DNA of 64,000 bases from Paenibacillus sp. MAEPY2 (GTDB lineage Bacteria; Bacillota; Bacilli; Paenibacillales; Paenibacillaceae): NCBI RefSeq assembly GCF_000499205.1, contig NZ_AWUK01000011.1, positions 155,343 to 219,342 of the forward strand, read 5' to 3'. Under the pieces are notes generated by a model. The model was given only the letters and a program-made list of their open reading frames with translations, searched no databases and was not told the origin of the DNA. Made by a program: the position numbers and the translations under genes. Below, piece by piece: positions 8,080 to 17,455 of the stretch (its first letter is position 1; each line of letters starts with the position of its first letter).

Positions 8080-8159
8080 GAGGCAACCTCCTCATTTAGG
8101 ATGCCTTCATTTTCTCATGAGCTTGAGGCTCTTGAAAGGTGGGGAGTATTTTACGTTTA

Positions 8160-8225
8160 CTAACGGGGAACGTTAGCTCAATAAAACTAAGAAGGCATCA
8201 AAGTGATCAGCTGCTGTTTTCAGGA
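8160..8225 (+). repeat. Family B repeat, 5' hairpin and central part
   Basis: Begins with the perfect hairpin CTAACGGGGAACGTTAG (CTAACG / CGTTAG). It continues with AATAAAACTAAGAAGGCATC and the half stem TGATCAGCTGC, the same arrangement as at 31766. It sits just outside the IS66 right end and is the probable original downstream boundary of the MerR-dehydrogenase unit. Confidence 0.8.
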
Positions 8226-8427
8226 TATAGATGATCAGGAGAACCCGCAGGTGACGCGGATTCCCGTCTCGATCGTGCTTTCTTCCGAGCTGGTATCGTG
8301 GCAGGAGGTGTTGACATAGAATAGATGAAACTATTGTTCCTTTTCCATTGTTACCTCAAAATGATGAAACGTTGTATAAATTTTTGTAATAAGGGGGATT
8401 GTATAAGAAAAAAAAGGTGGAAGAGAG

Positions 8428-9060
8428 ATGTACCGATTATTCATTTTCGTACCCTGTTTTTTTCTGTTGCTTGGAACAACTTATAGTGCCTGGGGAGCAG
8501 AGATTACCGGATCTTCTCTCATAAAAGATCTTCAAAAAGGCGGATACATCCTTTATATCCGACATGGAGACGCAACTGTAGGGGAAGATCAACAAAATTT
8601 TAGTCTAACAGATTGCACTACGCAGAGGAATTTAAGTGTTATGGGAAAGGAACAGGCTGAAAAGTATGGCGATGCTATCCGTAAACTAAACATTCCCGTC
8701 CATATACCTATAGAAGCAAGCCCTTTATGTAGAACCCTCCAAACGGCTCAAACTGCTTTTGGTACACAACATGTAAAAGTAAATGAATTCTGGTTAAACA
8801 TATATAATCTCAGTCAAAACCCGAGCACTGAAAAAATAAATAGTACATTGCAAGCATTTACAAACGAAATTGAACAAACACCTCCAACTCACTTTAACAG
8901 AGTAATTGTAGCTCACTCCTTTCCTCCCGGGGTGGGCCTAGGAGAACTCGCGAGTATGGAGACAGTTATTCTAAAACCGCTGGGAGATCAACAAGGGTAT
9001 AAGATTATTGGGAAATTGACATTAGAAGATATTTTACAGCTAGCCGGAATGTCAAATTAA
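8428..9060 (+). CDS. Secreted histidine phosphatase family protein
   Basis: 210 aa. A signal peptide (residues 1-24, hydrophobic run ending SAWGA) predicts export. The phosphohistidine motif is YIRHGDAT at ~43-50, with the second basic/His cluster as ASPLCRTLQTAQ (~98) and VIVAHSFPPG (~155) near the end. This matches the branch-2-like, periplasmic-type histidine phosphatases. The substrate is not predictable. AGGTGGAAG lies upstream of ATG 8428. Stand-alone gene, ended by a hairpin at 9101. Confidence 0.85.
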   Translation: MYRLFIFVPCFFLLLGTTYSAWGAEITGSSLIKDLQKGGYILYIRHGDATVGEDQQNFSLTDCTTQRNLSVMGKEQAEKYGDAIRKLNIPVHIPIEASPLCRTLQTAQTAFGTQHVKVNEFWLNIYNLSQNPSTEKINSTLQAFTNEIEQTPPTHFNRVIVAHSFPPGVGLGELASMETVILKPLGDQQGYKIIGKLTLEDILQLAGMSN

Positions 9061-9100
9061 ATTGAAGATTGTATTTTAAGAGGAAAAGGTAAAAAAATGG

Positions 9101-9135
9101 GCAGCTCTTGGTGACAAAAGCTGCTCCTCTTTTAT
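9101..9135 (+). terminator. Terminator after the histidine phosphatase gene
   Basis: GCAGCT / AGCTGC stem, extended by outer AAGAGG / CCTCTT pairing, followed by TTTTATTT. Confidence 0.65.
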
Positions 9136-9186
9136 TTCCTCTTGGATTTATCTTATTTCTTCATCTTTATGATTTGTTGATGAAAT

Positions 9187-9657
9187 TTATCTGGATAAGT
9201 TATAAGTTATCAAATTGTTGTATTTATCAGCATGTTTTTGTTCGTCAAGAATGATTCCCCAAAGGGTATCCTTGTAGATTCCATAAGGAAGTCCAAACCA
9301 AATCCTTCTGTACTTTTCAATAGCTGCTAATTCACCCTCGAAAGCCCTTTGTAGTCCACTTATATAAGAGTTAATTGGACTATATTGTTCGTCACTCTCA
9401 CCTGAGATATCTTGGCCCGTGAGATCTTTATACATTTGTCTAAACATCATATTGTGTCCTCGTTCATCATCTCTAATTCCTGTAATAATTGCAGCTTGAG
9501 TGGAATTTGGAGCAAGTTTGATTAGAGCATCGTAAAATAACTCATCATTTCTTTCACCTTGAACTGCTTCCTTGATTAAGTGAATGGCCTCAACCGATGA
9601 GGTTGACCATATAGGTGCAAATGTGGATCTAAAGTAAAAAGGATGTGTGTTATACAT
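9187..9657 (-). CDS. Ferritin-like di-iron domain protein
   Basis: 156 aa. Four-helix bundle with paired metal-ligand motifs: ERNDELFY (~35), DDERGHNMMF (~65), FEGELAAIEKYRR (~110) and LDEQKHADKY (~140). These are the E and ExxH ligands of the rubrerythrin/ferritin-like superfamily, without a rubredoxin domain. The start is ATG 9657 (MYNTHP), where GGAGGG lies 6 nt upstream; the longer reading starts before this ribosome site. Similar small ferritin-like proteins occur in spore formers, possibly linked to the coat or oxidative stress (inference). It has convergent orientation with the phosphatase gene. Confidence 0.8.
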   Translation of the reverse strand: MYNTHPFYFRSTFAPIWSTSSVEAIHLIKEAVQGERNDELFYDALIKLAPNSTQAAIITGIRDDERGHNMMFRQMYKDLTGQDISGESDEQYSPINSYISGLQRAFEGELAAIEKYRRIWFGLPYGIYKDTLWGIILDEQKHADKYNNLITYNLSR

Positions 9658-10498
9658 GTAAATCCCTCCGTGATTCATAATGTTCACTATATGCTCAAAA
9701 GCCTATATAGGTTCATGGTTTAATGTGATTCATAAATTAAGCTGCAATAGAAGAACAAGAAACACAACGGGTAAAGTTGAATTTATTTTATCTTTAGTGA
9801 TCAGTATAAGACTTGTCGTCATATAGCGATCCATAGTTATGTTTTGGTGGTAGTATGCCTTAACAAAGGAATCCAGCGACAACGGTAGGTTGAATCTCTC
9901 TACTTCAATAATGTTTGTGAGCATAATTTGGGTTTAAAAAGAGCCTTAGAATATTCTAAGGCTCTAATCAAATATAGAGTGATTGTCATAATACCAAATT
10001 AGAGAACAGTCATGAAAGTAAAAAATATGTTACTGCCGCAAAAATGATTACATTGGAAGGCATGACATAGAGGGCCATTCTTTTGACTTTTAGTTTTATT
10101 TCATAACAAGCTTTATTGAAGAGATATTCTGCGTAAGAATGAAATTACCGAATTATCAATCCCTCGACTGTCAGATGTTCTGTCATCCCCCACACATCCG
10201 GGCTGGAAGACAAGAGCATATATTCATAGACTGCAAAATAAGCGTTTTTGAAATGATCACTTACCTTATGAATTCTCAATTCAAAAAATACCAAACTACC
10301 ACCGTTCCTGCTGAAATAGCGGGAGCGGTTGTTCAAATTTCACCCGAAGGCATGGGAAGCAAGCAGGATGGCGCAATAAAAACAAGCTGCAAAATCAGGC
10401 GGAATGGCAGACCGGTACAGGCTTTCCATTAAACTTCATTTTTTCACGTGCTGCATTCATATATGCTTAAATGTAATGCTCCCATGTCAAGAAACACT
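9658..10498. other. Gene-poor stretch
   Basis: No complete gene is evident. On the minus strand 10010-10141 there is a ~42-codon open stretch ending in a hydrophobic segment (LYVMPSNVIIFAAVTYFLLS) with no start or ribosome site; it may be the 3' end of a lost membrane gene. The other open frames here show no recognisable similarity. Confidence 0.4.
9941..9964 (-). terminator. Palindromic terminator for leftward transcription
   Basis: Perfect 24-bp palindrome GAGCCTTAGAAT / ATTCTAAGGCTC. On the minus strand it is followed by TTTTT, so it would stop transcripts coming from the right. Confidence 0.8.
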
Positions 10499-11839
10499 CT
10501 ACCAATCTATTTCAAATCGAGTGTTATCTTCTTGAGCGAGATCCTTACCAAGTTGAACCTCCATCAGCTCAAGATGAGTAACAGCCTTTATTCCGTGCTT
10601 AATGCCAGCCGGAAATTGTAAAACATCACCCGCCCGCAGCTTATATAGTCTATCTTCCATTAGAATCTCCGCGTTGCCGGTCACAATTGTCACGATTTCT
10701 TGCCTTTCGAGATGCCGGTGATAACTCGTATATTTTCCTTGGGTGAGCTGCACTTTCTTGATCATGGCTTCCATTCCCGATTCATCTTTCCAATAATTCA
10801 GGACTTGATAGGAGCCCCATCTTTTCTCTTCATACATTGGAATCTGCGGCACTTGAGCGAGTATTTCCTTGATTTGATTGGCTTTATCCTTATTCGCGAT
10901 CAGAATGCCATCGGAACTTGCCGCAGCGATGATATCCGGGACGCCAATGATTTCAATGGGGTAGGGCAGTTCGTTAATGAGATGGGTATTCGGGGAATCG
11001 TCCGATATTCGCCCAGGTCCGATCACTTGATCCTCCAAATAACCGCTTAGCGCCATCCAACTCCCCAAATCATTCCAATATCCATCATAACCCATGACAA
11101 CAGCAGGCATGGTACGCTCAACGACTTCCCGGTCGAAACTGGCATTGGCAAGTTGTTCGTAGTGAGCCAGCCAATGCTCAACTTGAACAGGATGCCCCAT
11201 GTCCTGCATATACTTGAGCATGAATCTTAAGGGGAATGCAAATACACCGCAGTTCCACATCGCGTGACGCTTGATTAAGCGACTGGCCGTCTGCTCATTA
11301 GGCTTTTCTATGAACTGATGGATGAAAGAATATTCGCTATTCTCCTTGGTCAGGACGGGAACGATATAACCGAACTGATCGGAAGAATGAGTAGGCTTTG
11401 TTCCGAGGAGAGCGAGATTTGCCTTAGAATGCAACAGGATATCGGGAAAACGATGGAGCAGCCGAAAAAATGCGGTATCGACGTAAGTGTCCGCGGGAAG
11501 AACACAAATCGTTTCATCCGAATCGACTTGCAGCTTCTCATGAAGGTAACTTACAGCATAAGCGATGGCTGTGAAAGTCCCTCTTTTATAGGGTTCCCCT
11601 AGGATAGGGATGTGCTCACCAACATAGCTGCGCGTAATTTCCACTTGACTCTGATGCGTGACGATACACGTGGAATGAAGCAGCCCCACCTCATCCAGTT
11701 GTCTACATATCCGTTCAATCATCGATTCCTTGATCCCGTCTTCGGATGTCAAAAGCTTAAGAAATAACTTGGAGCGAATCTCGTTGGATAAAGGCCATAG
11801 CCTTTTTCCCGATCCCCCGCACAATAGTACAATACGCAA
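10499..11839 (-). CDS. Mannose-1-phosphate guanylyltransferase, likely bifunctional with cupin isomerase domain
   Basis: 446 aa. The N-terminal nucleotidyltransferase has the signature LLCGGSGKRLWPLS (residues 4-17) and the substrate loop FIEKPNEQTA. The C-terminal ~110 residues form a type-II phosphomannose isomerase cupin: RWGSYQVLNYW, TSYHRHLERQEIVTIV, GDVLQFPAGIKHGI. It makes GDP-mannose for glycan synthesis. The ribosome site GGAGG lies 7 nt before TTG 11839, whereas ATG 11845 would be only 1 nt from it, so a TTG start is preferred. It is the third gene of a leftward cluster and starts 38 bp after the glycosyltransferase stop. Confidence 0.88.
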   Translation of the reverse strand: MRIVLLCGGSGKRLWPLSNEIRSKLFLKLLTSEDGIKESMIERICRQLDEVGLLHSTCIVTHQSQVEITRSYVGEHIPILGEPYKRGTFTAIAYAVSYLHEKLQVDSDETICVLPADTYVDTAFFRLLHRFPDILLHSKANLALLGTKPTHSSDQFGYIVPVLTKENSEYSFIHQFIEKPNEQTASRLIKRHAMWNCGVFAFPLRFMLKYMQDMGHPVQVEHWLAHYEQLANASFDREVVERTMPAVVMGYDGYWNDLGSWMALSGYLEDQVIGPGRISDDSPNTHLINELPYPIEIIGVPDIIAAASSDGILIANKDKANQIKEILAQVPQIPMYEEKRWGSYQVLNYWKDESGMEAMIKKVQLTQGKYTSYHRHLERQEIVTIVTGNAEILMEDRLYKLRAGDVLQFPAGIKHGIKAVTHLELMEVQLGKDLAQEDNTRFEIDW

Positions 11840-11877
11840 GCTCATTCCTCCTTCCTGAGGGAACATCACCTAGATCC

Positions 11878-12987
11878 TTATGGCTTGGATTGAATGACCT
11901 CTTCAATTGCATTTTTCATTAACTTCCCCGCCCGATCCCAGGATAGCTGAAGCATATCCCTTCGCCCTAGGCGTCCTTTCCGTTTACAAAGATCGGGATT
12001 CTCGTACGCTTTCCGCATGAGCTTTTTGAGGCTGTTCAGATCTGGTTCGGCCCAGCGTTGTCCCTTTTGTGCAAACAAGCTGCTGAATTTTCTGGATATG
12101 GCTCTGTTCATGCTGCTTGAAGGGCTCCTCAGCTTATACGGAACCAGGAATGAGTTGCTGTACGTAAGGAAATCCATTTGCCCACCCCAGCCTGTAGCAA
12201 TGACCGGTACGCCGCTCGCCAGCGATTCTAAAAAAGGCAGTCCGACGCCCTCGCCACGGGTGGGGAGGACGAATGCATTTCCGAGCGTATACAAGCCTTT
12301 GAGACTGCTTTCACTGAGCTGACGTCCGATAATGACAACAGGGGCTGTATCTTTTTGAATCCCCAATCTCATTTTGTATTGCATGACTTTCTGCTGAATC
12401 CATTTCTCGTTCTCATTCGCCGTATATCCGTTCGTTTTGATCACCAGAATCACGTTATCTTTTGAGGAAAATTCCTCCCAGTATGCCCTTAGCAGGCCCT
12501 CCGGATTTTTGCGATGCTGGAAGCCGAAGACAGACACGAACGTAAACTTCCCTGCCGCAGCTGGCAAATACATCTTCTTATTGTTCGGATGAAACTCCTT
12601 AGTGTCTACCCCATGAGGAACTACAAAAATCGGGACTTTCACCCCGCTGTGCGTTAGAGCACTCTTGTTATGCAGGGAGGGAACACACACCGCATCGAAT
12701 TTGTTCATATGCGAAAGCCAGCCTTTGGGGGTCTTGCTTGTTTCCCACACGGTATTCAAAATCATCGAATCATACACGCTATGCTCTTTTTTCCATTGCA
12801 TGTGACTGGGAATATGGTGATAAATGAGAACCTTTTTGCCCTGGATTCCGTTATTACGATGGCTTGGCGCACCTAATCTAACGGTTACACCCTGCCGCTT
12901 CAGTGATCTTGCATAGGCTCTGCTGGCACGGCCAAGACCGCTTGTTTTGTGTATCGGTCCTTTCCAAACCACCTCATAGGGCTTCAT
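11878..12987 (-). CDS. GT4-type glycosyltransferase
   Basis: 369 aa. GT-B fold with an N-terminal acceptor half (GPIHKTSGLGRASRAYARSL, a GT4-like glycine loop), FVVPHGVDTKEFHP in the hinge (~125), and a C-terminal donor site TFVSVFGFQHRKNPEGLLRA and PTRGEGVGLPFLESLASGVP, which supplies the E-x7-E motif. It probably transfers mannose or another nucleotide sugar; the neighbouring ManC-like enzyme points to GDP-mannose (inference). Its ATG overlaps the TGA of the upstream gene (ATGA at 12984-12987), so the two are translationally coupled. Confidence 0.9.
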   Translation of the reverse strand: MKPYEVVWKGPIHKTSGLGRASRAYARSLKRQGVTVRLGAPSHRNNGIQGKKVLIYHHIPSHMQWKKEHSVYDSMILNTVWETSKTPKGWLSHMNKFDAVCVPSLHNKSALTHSGVKVPIFVVPHGVDTKEFHPNNKKMYLPAAAGKFTFVSVFGFQHRKNPEGLLRAYWEEFSSKDNVILVIKTNGYTANENEKWIQQKVMQYKMRLGIQKDTAPVVIIGRQLSESSLKGLYTLGNAFVLPTRGEGVGLPFLESLASGVPVIATGWGGQMDFLTYSNSFLVPYKLRSPSSSMNRAISRKFSSLFAQKGQRWAEPDLNSLKKLMRKAYENPDLCKRKGRLGRRDMLQLSWDRAGKLMKNAIEEVIQSKP

Positions 12988-13778
12988 TTAGCAACAGCCT
13001 TGGAAGATTTAAGATACCCTTTACGTTTGTGAAAAGAAATGGACCGGTATGTTTGGGTCAGGGAAGACATCTTGGAAGGAGAGATTTGAGGGAAACTCAA
13101 ATGTAAGCTCTTATTTTTTGCCTGCTTCAAAATCATATTCCCGGGCTCAGACGAGTAAAGGAAATTGCCATATGTTTCAAATTCGGAGAAAGCAAATTGC
13201 TTAGATTTATTCATACTTCTCATAATGGCCGAGTTCCAGCTCGTGTTATGTCTGGACTCAATCGCTTGTTTTAACTGCTTCACTTTTGCTTTCTCGAACA
13301 GCATGTAATGGGTAACGAAGGATCGTTTGGAAGAATGGCTTCTACCCATCAGTTTCTTATACGTACGGAAGTATTCAGGCTGACTCCAGTTTCGACAGTA
13401 AAATACCGTCTTGTTGCCGACCTTAAAGACATGGGGACGAATAAGTACGGTGTCGGCATCCATCACCAAATAGTATTTGGATGAGCACAACTTATCGCCG
13501 CCCAGCTTAAGCAGCTGCTGATAAAGCCAGCCTGATCGATCCCACGATTTGGATTGATAGTGAATGTTTTTCTTCGTTATGGGCAGAACCGTATCTTCAT
13601 GAACGAATCGACACCCCATTTTCGTACACAGATCCAGAATTCTTTGCTTCCGCGGAGCTACGATGATGATTTCATGAATAGGGTGCTTCACATATTTTCT
13701 TACGGCATCAATAACATGGGGGAGTGTCGCCAGATCCTTCTCAATCGCTGGGATTAACACATCAATTGGTGTTGTCAT
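12984..13778 (-). CDS. GT-A-like glycosyltransferase (DUF6492-type)
   Basis: 264 aa. The N-terminal strand/helix DVLIPAIEKDLATLPHVI and the metal-binding acid cluster YYLVMDADTVLIRP (~100) are typical of GT-A folds; SHSSKRSFVTHYMLF follows. I recognise the family as the DUF6492 type; the donor is unknown. ATG 13778 (MTTPID) is used because GGAGATGA lies just upstream. It is the first gene of the three-gene glycan cluster. The product may decorate the spore surface or capsule, judged from the neighbouring coat-type protein. Confidence 0.75.
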   Translation of the reverse strand: MTTPIDVLIPAIEKDLATLPHVIDAVRKYVKHPIHEIIIVAPRKQRILDLCTKMGCRFVHEDTVLPITKKNIHYQSKSWDRSGWLYQQLLKLGGDKLCSSKYYLVMDADTVLIRPHVFKVGNKTVFYCRNWSQPEYFRTYKKLMGRSHSSKRSFVTHYMLFEKAKVKQLKQAIESRHNTSWNSAIMRSMNKSKQFAFSEFETYGNFLYSSEPGNMILKQAKNKSLHLSFPQISPSKMSSLTQTYRSISFHKRKGYLKSSKAVAK

Positions 13779-13912
13779 TTGCTCATCTCCATATATCAAA
13801 TATATGGGATTATCCTATGCCCCGAAGAATGAAAGGGGATGGGTGTATGGAGGTTGCAAAACACACAAAATTAAGGATTCGGCCTAAAACTAAGAAAACA
13901 TCACATCATAAA

Positions 13913-14665
13913 TTACTTCGCAGCCGCCTTTTTATACCTCATTACCTTTCGGTACATCGACTTATCTGTTAACTTGTTAAATATATATGGATCTGGGTTT
14001 GTGTTGACTTCAATAATCCACGGTGTCCAAGTTTTGTCGAATCCAATATCTAGACCAATTTGACGAAATCCTGGATAACTCTTGTGCAGATATTTTGCCG
14101 TGGTCACACCCAGTTCGTTCAGGGAGTGAATAATTTTTTTGATTTCGCTATTTGAGAGGTGAGCAGCAAGGAGACGATTAACATCCATCGGTTTGCCACC
14201 GCTGTGGTAATTCGTCACGATTTTTTTCGGGTGTGCCACTCTTCCAATGAGGCCGGTAGTTTCCCATTTTCCTGTTGGACTTAATTGTACCATCACCCGT
14301 ATATCAAACCGCCGCTTATTATACTTCACCAGATGAATGCCCTTTTGAATGAGATACCTTTTCTTACTGATAATAGCTCTTAAAGATTCATGAAATGATT
14401 CATAATCCCAAAAGGAATGCACGGTTGTTCCAGTTTGATACATGTACTCTTCAGGTCCTAGTTTTTTCGCGCGAATAACTCCGTTACCAAAGGTTCCAAT
14501 CTCAGGCTTAACATAGACCATGGTGTATTTCTTCAGCATTTCCTTCAGGGTAGATTTGCTGAATTTACGGGTATCTGGAATAAGCGGTCGGACTTTATTG
14601 CTCCCCAGAAGCACCTTTGTTTTTGTCCATTTACTCATTAACACTCTTCGGGGTTTATCGCTCAT
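13913..14665 (-). CDS. YheC/YheD family ATP-grasp protein (endospore coat-associated)
   Basis: 250 aa, about two thirds the length of full YheC/D proteins, lacking their N-terminal extension. The ATP-grasp features are VYVKPEIGTFGNGVIRA (~52-68), YLIQKGIHLVKYNKRRFDIR (~108-127) and the metal-binding end IGLDIGFDKTWTPWIIEVNT (~205). B. subtilis YheC and YheD are spore coat-associated; the reaction is unknown. AGGAGG lies 10 nt before ATG 14665. It is transcribed leftward toward the glycan cluster but separated from it by 134 bp. Confidence 0.85.
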   Translation of the reverse strand: MSDKPRRVLMSKWTKTKVLLGSNKVRPLIPDTRKFSKSTLKEMLKKYTMVYVKPEIGTFGNGVIRAKKLGPEEYMYQTGTTVHSFWDYESFHESLRAIISKKRYLIQKGIHLVKYNKRRFDIRVMVQLSPTGKWETTGLIGRVAHPKKIVTNYHSGGKPMDVNRLLAAHLSNSEIKKIIHSLNELGVTTAKYLHKSYPGFRQIGLDIGFDKTWTPWIIEVNTNPDPYIFNKLTDKSMYRKVMRYKKAAAK

Positions 14666-15455
14666 CCTAGCGATCCCTCCTAATCAAAATTGATAAACCG
14701 TGCCGTTTACCTTTTGTATTCTATGCATCAATTATTGTTCACGATTGGGGTATTAGTACGTAGTTACCATCAATTAGACTGTAGATCTCTATCTACCCCC
14801 ACAATGGGTATATAGGAGCAGCCGGGCTTCTGAGGGGCTGTCCCTTTTCAGCTCAATCATTGCGGCACGTAGCTGGTTTGCTTCATACGGCGGAGATGCC
14901 CGCCTTACTAGCCAGATGATTTTAGGAAACTGAAACCTCATTAACGGGTTGAATTTCATAACTTCATTATTGAGATTCAATACCATGTTTTCCACGGTTT
15001 CAAGTAATCGTAGATTTGCGTGAAGAAGCGATACAGTGCGCAGCTGAAGGAACAAATGTGGAATGGGTGAAGGTAACTCTTAGCGATGCAGCAAGCACGC
15101 AACAAGTTGACTTGCTCAAGGATGCAATTACAGCGATTACAAAGGCATATAAAAAGGCAAAATAGTCGCGTTCCATTGTGGAGTGGTTTCCCATCAGAAA
15201 AATTCCCCGAATTAACCTGGGCAGTTTGGGATGTGATCTGCTTATATAATGTTTAATCCGAGGATGCCAACATGGTAAAAGATCGACTGGACACCTTAAT
15301 TGGTTGCTTGAGCGATTTTTCAAAACACTGGAGGAAACCGATTTCATCGTTTACCAAATACCACGGGAAAGCAGCGTATGAGTATCGAAGAAAAAATGGG
15401 ACAAATTGTCGGTTATATACAACGCCCCATGTAACTTGATCTTCTGCAAAAGTTA
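14666..15455. other. Gene-poor stretch with relics
   Basis: Holds the phosphatase relic at 15001-15165, and near 15197-15250 a plus-strand stretch KFPELTWAVWDV that resembles an AraC-type effector-binding domain. The minus-strand open frame at 14789-15055 is unrecognised. No intact gene is seen. Confidence 0.4.
15001..15165 (+). pseudogene. Dual-specificity protein phosphatase fragment
   Basis: In-frame fragment QVIVDLREEAIQCAAEGTNV followed by WVKVTLSDAA and LLKDAITAITKAYKKAK, then TAG. It matches the segment just before the catalytic loop of bacterial DSP-like phosphatases (normally followed by HCxxGxGR). The N-terminus and the catalytic Cys loop are both missing, so it cannot be active. 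Confidence 0.6.
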
Positions 15456-15483
15456 TTGACACAGAGCCCAATATGTATATAAT
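15456..15483 (+). promoter_or_regulatory. SigA promoter of the carbohydrate operon
   Basis: TTGACA (15456-15461), 16-bp spacer, TATAAT (15478-15483): both hexamers are consensus. It lies 94 bp upstream of the ROK regulator start; the AT-rich operator follows it. Confidence 0.85.
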
Positions 15484-15513
15484 CAATCGTAAGGGTCAGA
15501 TACGGCCTTTATA

Positions 15514-15549
15514 TTTTTATTTAATTATTAAATAACATTAATTAATTAT
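15514..15549 (+). promoter_or_regulatory. Probable ROK-regulator operator (copy 1)
   Basis: Contains the near-palindrome TTTAATTATTAAATAA followed by TTAATTAATTA, about 30 bp downstream of the -10 box. A closely similar sequence precedes the ABC importer genes at 21938-21963. AT-rich inverted repeats with TTTA..TAAA arms are typical for NagC/XylR-type ROK repressors. Confidence 0.65.
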
Positions 15550-15576
15550 CTTGAATAAAACGAAAGGAGTGACAGG

Positions 15577-16707
15577 ATGAAGTCGTTTTTGCCCAATGAC
15601 ATTAAGGATGAGAATAGAAAAATCATCTTTGATATTGTGATGCAGAATCCCGAATTGGCGAAGGTCGAAATCGCTGAGAAGACGGCGATGAGCTTTGTAA
15701 CCGTAAGTAAGATCATCAATTTTTTTGAAGAGATCGGATTGTTGAACGCTACTGGAGAAAGCCGGGAAGGCTCTGGTGGCTTGGGAAGAAAAAGAACGGT
15801 ATACCGATTTAATGAGAACAGCTATGTAACCGTCGGCATTCAAATCATAGGGAACAGAATCACTGCTCTGCTGATCAATCTATACAGTAAAATTATCGAT
15901 TCATACTCCATCGAGACGGATATTCCGTTTTATAGCGAACAGTTTATCTCGATTTTTGAAGACATGATTTCGGGGATGAAGAATGTAGCAAAGAAAACGA
16001 ATAGCGTCGTCCTAGGCATCGGGATCGGGGTCGATGGGGCGATAAACACCAGGAAGAAAACGATCAGAATGCGGGTTCAGGACAACAAGGAGCAGGATTA
16101 CAATTATGAGCTGATCATCGAGAATCTGATTAACCGGGTTGAATTGCCTATTTTCCTTGAAAACGATGTAAACGCTTCTACAGTAGCTGAATTCCGAAAT
16201 CTGGAGCACTCCGGGGAAATGCTGTCTGATCTGGTCCATATCGCAGTAGGGGACGGGATCGGCGGCGGTCTGATTATCAATAAAGAGCTGCATCGAGGAT
16301 TTAATGCAAGCGCGGGTGAGCTGGAGTATATGTGCTTTGACCCGGAGTACAGAAGATCACCGTCCTCCGTCGGTTGGCTGGAGAGCAAGCTGGGGATTCA
16401 GCATTTGTTGAGCAACTATGATCTTAGCTCTGAATCAGACATTGAAGCGTGCGCAGATTATGTAGGCAAGCATCTGGCCCTGGCGATGGTTAATATCATC
16501 AGCGTGCTTGACATCGAGCAGATTATTATTAGTGGCAAGACGGTAGCACTGTTCCCTGAACGGATTCTTGAGAGAACAAGATATTATGTCGGGCAGTATG
16601 TGGAATGGACTCCAACAATAACCTACAGTGATTCGCATCATTCGACGGCTGTCGGAGCTGCCGTACTTTCGCTTCAGCATGAGATGATAAAAGTAATTTC
16701 CGGATAG
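15577..16707 (+). CDS. ROK family transcriptional regulator (NagC/XylR type)
   Basis: 376 aa. The N-terminal winged helix (residues ~10-65: NRKIIFDIVMQNPELAKVEI, MSFVTVSKIINFFEEIGLL) is fused to a ROK sugar-binding domain with LGIGIGVDGAIN (~146), LENDVNASTVAE (~195) and VGDGIGGGLIINKEL (~225). The zinc-binding Cys cluster of many ROK proteins is not obvious (only CFDPEYRRSPSSVGWLE remains). AAAGGAGTGACAGG precedes ATG 15577. It is the first gene of the operon and probably represses it and the importer genes until a sugar or sugar phosphate binds. Confidence 0.9.
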   Translation: MKSFLPNDIKDENRKIIFDIVMQNPELAKVEIAEKTAMSFVTVSKIINFFEEIGLLNATGESREGSGGLGRKRTVYRFNENSYVTVGIQIIGNRITALLINLYSKIIDSYSIETDIPFYSEQFISIFEDMISGMKNVAKKTNSVVLGIGIGVDGAINTRKKTIRMRVQDNKEQDYNYELIIENLINRVELPIFLENDVNASTVAEFRNLEHSGEMLSDLVHIAVGDGIGGGLIINKELHRGFNASAGELEYMCFDPEYRRSPSSVGWLESKLGIQHLLSNYDLSSESDIEACADYVGKHLALAMVNIISVLDIEQIIISGKTVALFPERILERTRYYVGQYVEWTPTITYSDSHHSTAVGAAVLSLQHEMIKVISG

Positions 16708-16719
16708 GAAGTGAACGTA

Positions 16720-17436
16720 GTGATTAAAATTTTTGAGACTGAAGAGGAAGTTGCAGATGCCATTGCCAGAGAGATGAAAGAGCATCTGTCGCATGAGCAT
16801 CCAGTGTTCTGCTTGGCATCAGGCAGCACACCACAGAAGAGCTACATGAAATTTGCTGGGAACGCCGAGATTCATGAAAGGATTCAGCAGCTTAAAATTG
16901 TCAGCCTGGACGAGTGGGTCGGAATAAGCAGAGAGTCTGAGGGAAGCTGCTATCAAATGCTGAATCAGGATTTATTCTCGCTTGTCCATTTGGACGCCGG
17001 ACAGATCGAATTCTTTGATGGCACTGCGCCGGATTTGGAGCAGGAATGTCAGAGAATCGACCACTTTATTAATCAGCATCCCATAACGTTCAGTTTGATG
17101 GGGGTTGGAATGAATGGACATATTGGCTTGAATGAGCCAGGCTGTCCGTTGCTGGATCACAGCAGTGTCGTAGATTTGTCGGAGACGACCAGGTCCGTGG
17201 CCCAGAAGTATTTCCATCAGCCTACAGCATTGGACAGAGGAATAACCTTGGGTCTAAGTCAGGTGGCGGGCAGCAAGAGGGTGATTGTAGCGGTGACCGG
17301 TGAACGCAAAGCTGGGATCGTCAAAGAAATATTTACAAATCCAGAAGCGAAGCTGCCTGCTCAGGAGCTGCTCGGTTATGAACATATTGATTTCTTCCTG
17401 GATTCGGAGGCAGCGAAATATATTAAGCAGCGATAA
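16720..17436 (+). CDS. nagB: Glucosamine-6-phosphate deaminase-like protein
   Basis: 238 aa, NagB size (~240). Conserved sites: CLASGSTPQKSY (phosphate/substrate loop, ~34), VSLDEWVGI (~65, acid-base residues) and LMGVGMNGHIGLNEPG (~127), with the catalytic His and Glu. NagB converts glucosamine-6-phosphate to fructose-6-phosphate and ammonia. GTG 16720 is favoured by AGGAAGTG 7 nt upstream; GTG 16711 is the longer alternative. No nagA deacetylase accompanies it, so the operon may handle a non-acetylated aminosugar, or this is a paralogue with another specificity. 12 bp after the regulator stop. Confidence 0.85.
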   Translation: MIKIFETEEEVADAIAREMKEHLSHEHPVFCLASGSTPQKSYMKFAGNAEIHERIQQLKIVSLDEWVGISRESEGSCYQMLNQDLFSLVHLDAGQIEFFDGTAPDLEQECQRIDHFINQHPITFSLMGVGMNGHIGLNEPGCPLLDHSSVVDLSETTRSVAQKYFHQPTALDRGITLGLSQVAGSKRVIVAVTGERKAGIVKEIFTNPEAKLPAQELLGYEHIDFFLDSEAAKYIKQR

Positions 17437-17455
17437 AAACTGAGGAGTACAAATT

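Larger units (their letters stand above)
5626..8154 (-). mobile_element. IS66-family insertion sequence (ends approximate)
   Basis: Contains the complete IS66 gene set tnpA-tnpB-tnpC on the minus strand. Candidate terminal inverted repeats are GTAAAACATTACGCA at 5626-5640 and, on the other strand, GTAAAATACTCCCCA ending at 8154 (11 of 15 positions agree). The eight bases outside each end do not match, so no target duplication is evident and the ends should be treated as provisional. It separates the MerR unit from its likely downstream repeat at 8160. Confidence 0.7.

Noticed and set aside
5626..8154. A target-site duplication for the IS66 element
   Set aside because: The 8 bases outside the proposed ends (GTATCGCA and GTTTACTA) do not match, so either the ends are wrong or the site was rearranged.
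9730..9924. Minus-strand 64-codon frame between the ferritin-like gene and the palindrome
   Set aside because: No ribosome site, no recognisable similarity, low-complexity AT-rich sequence.
14789..15055. Minus-strand frame with FPKIIWLVRRASPPYEANQL
   Set aside because: Somewhat protein-like, but no start signal, no family, and it overlaps the better-supported phosphatase relic.
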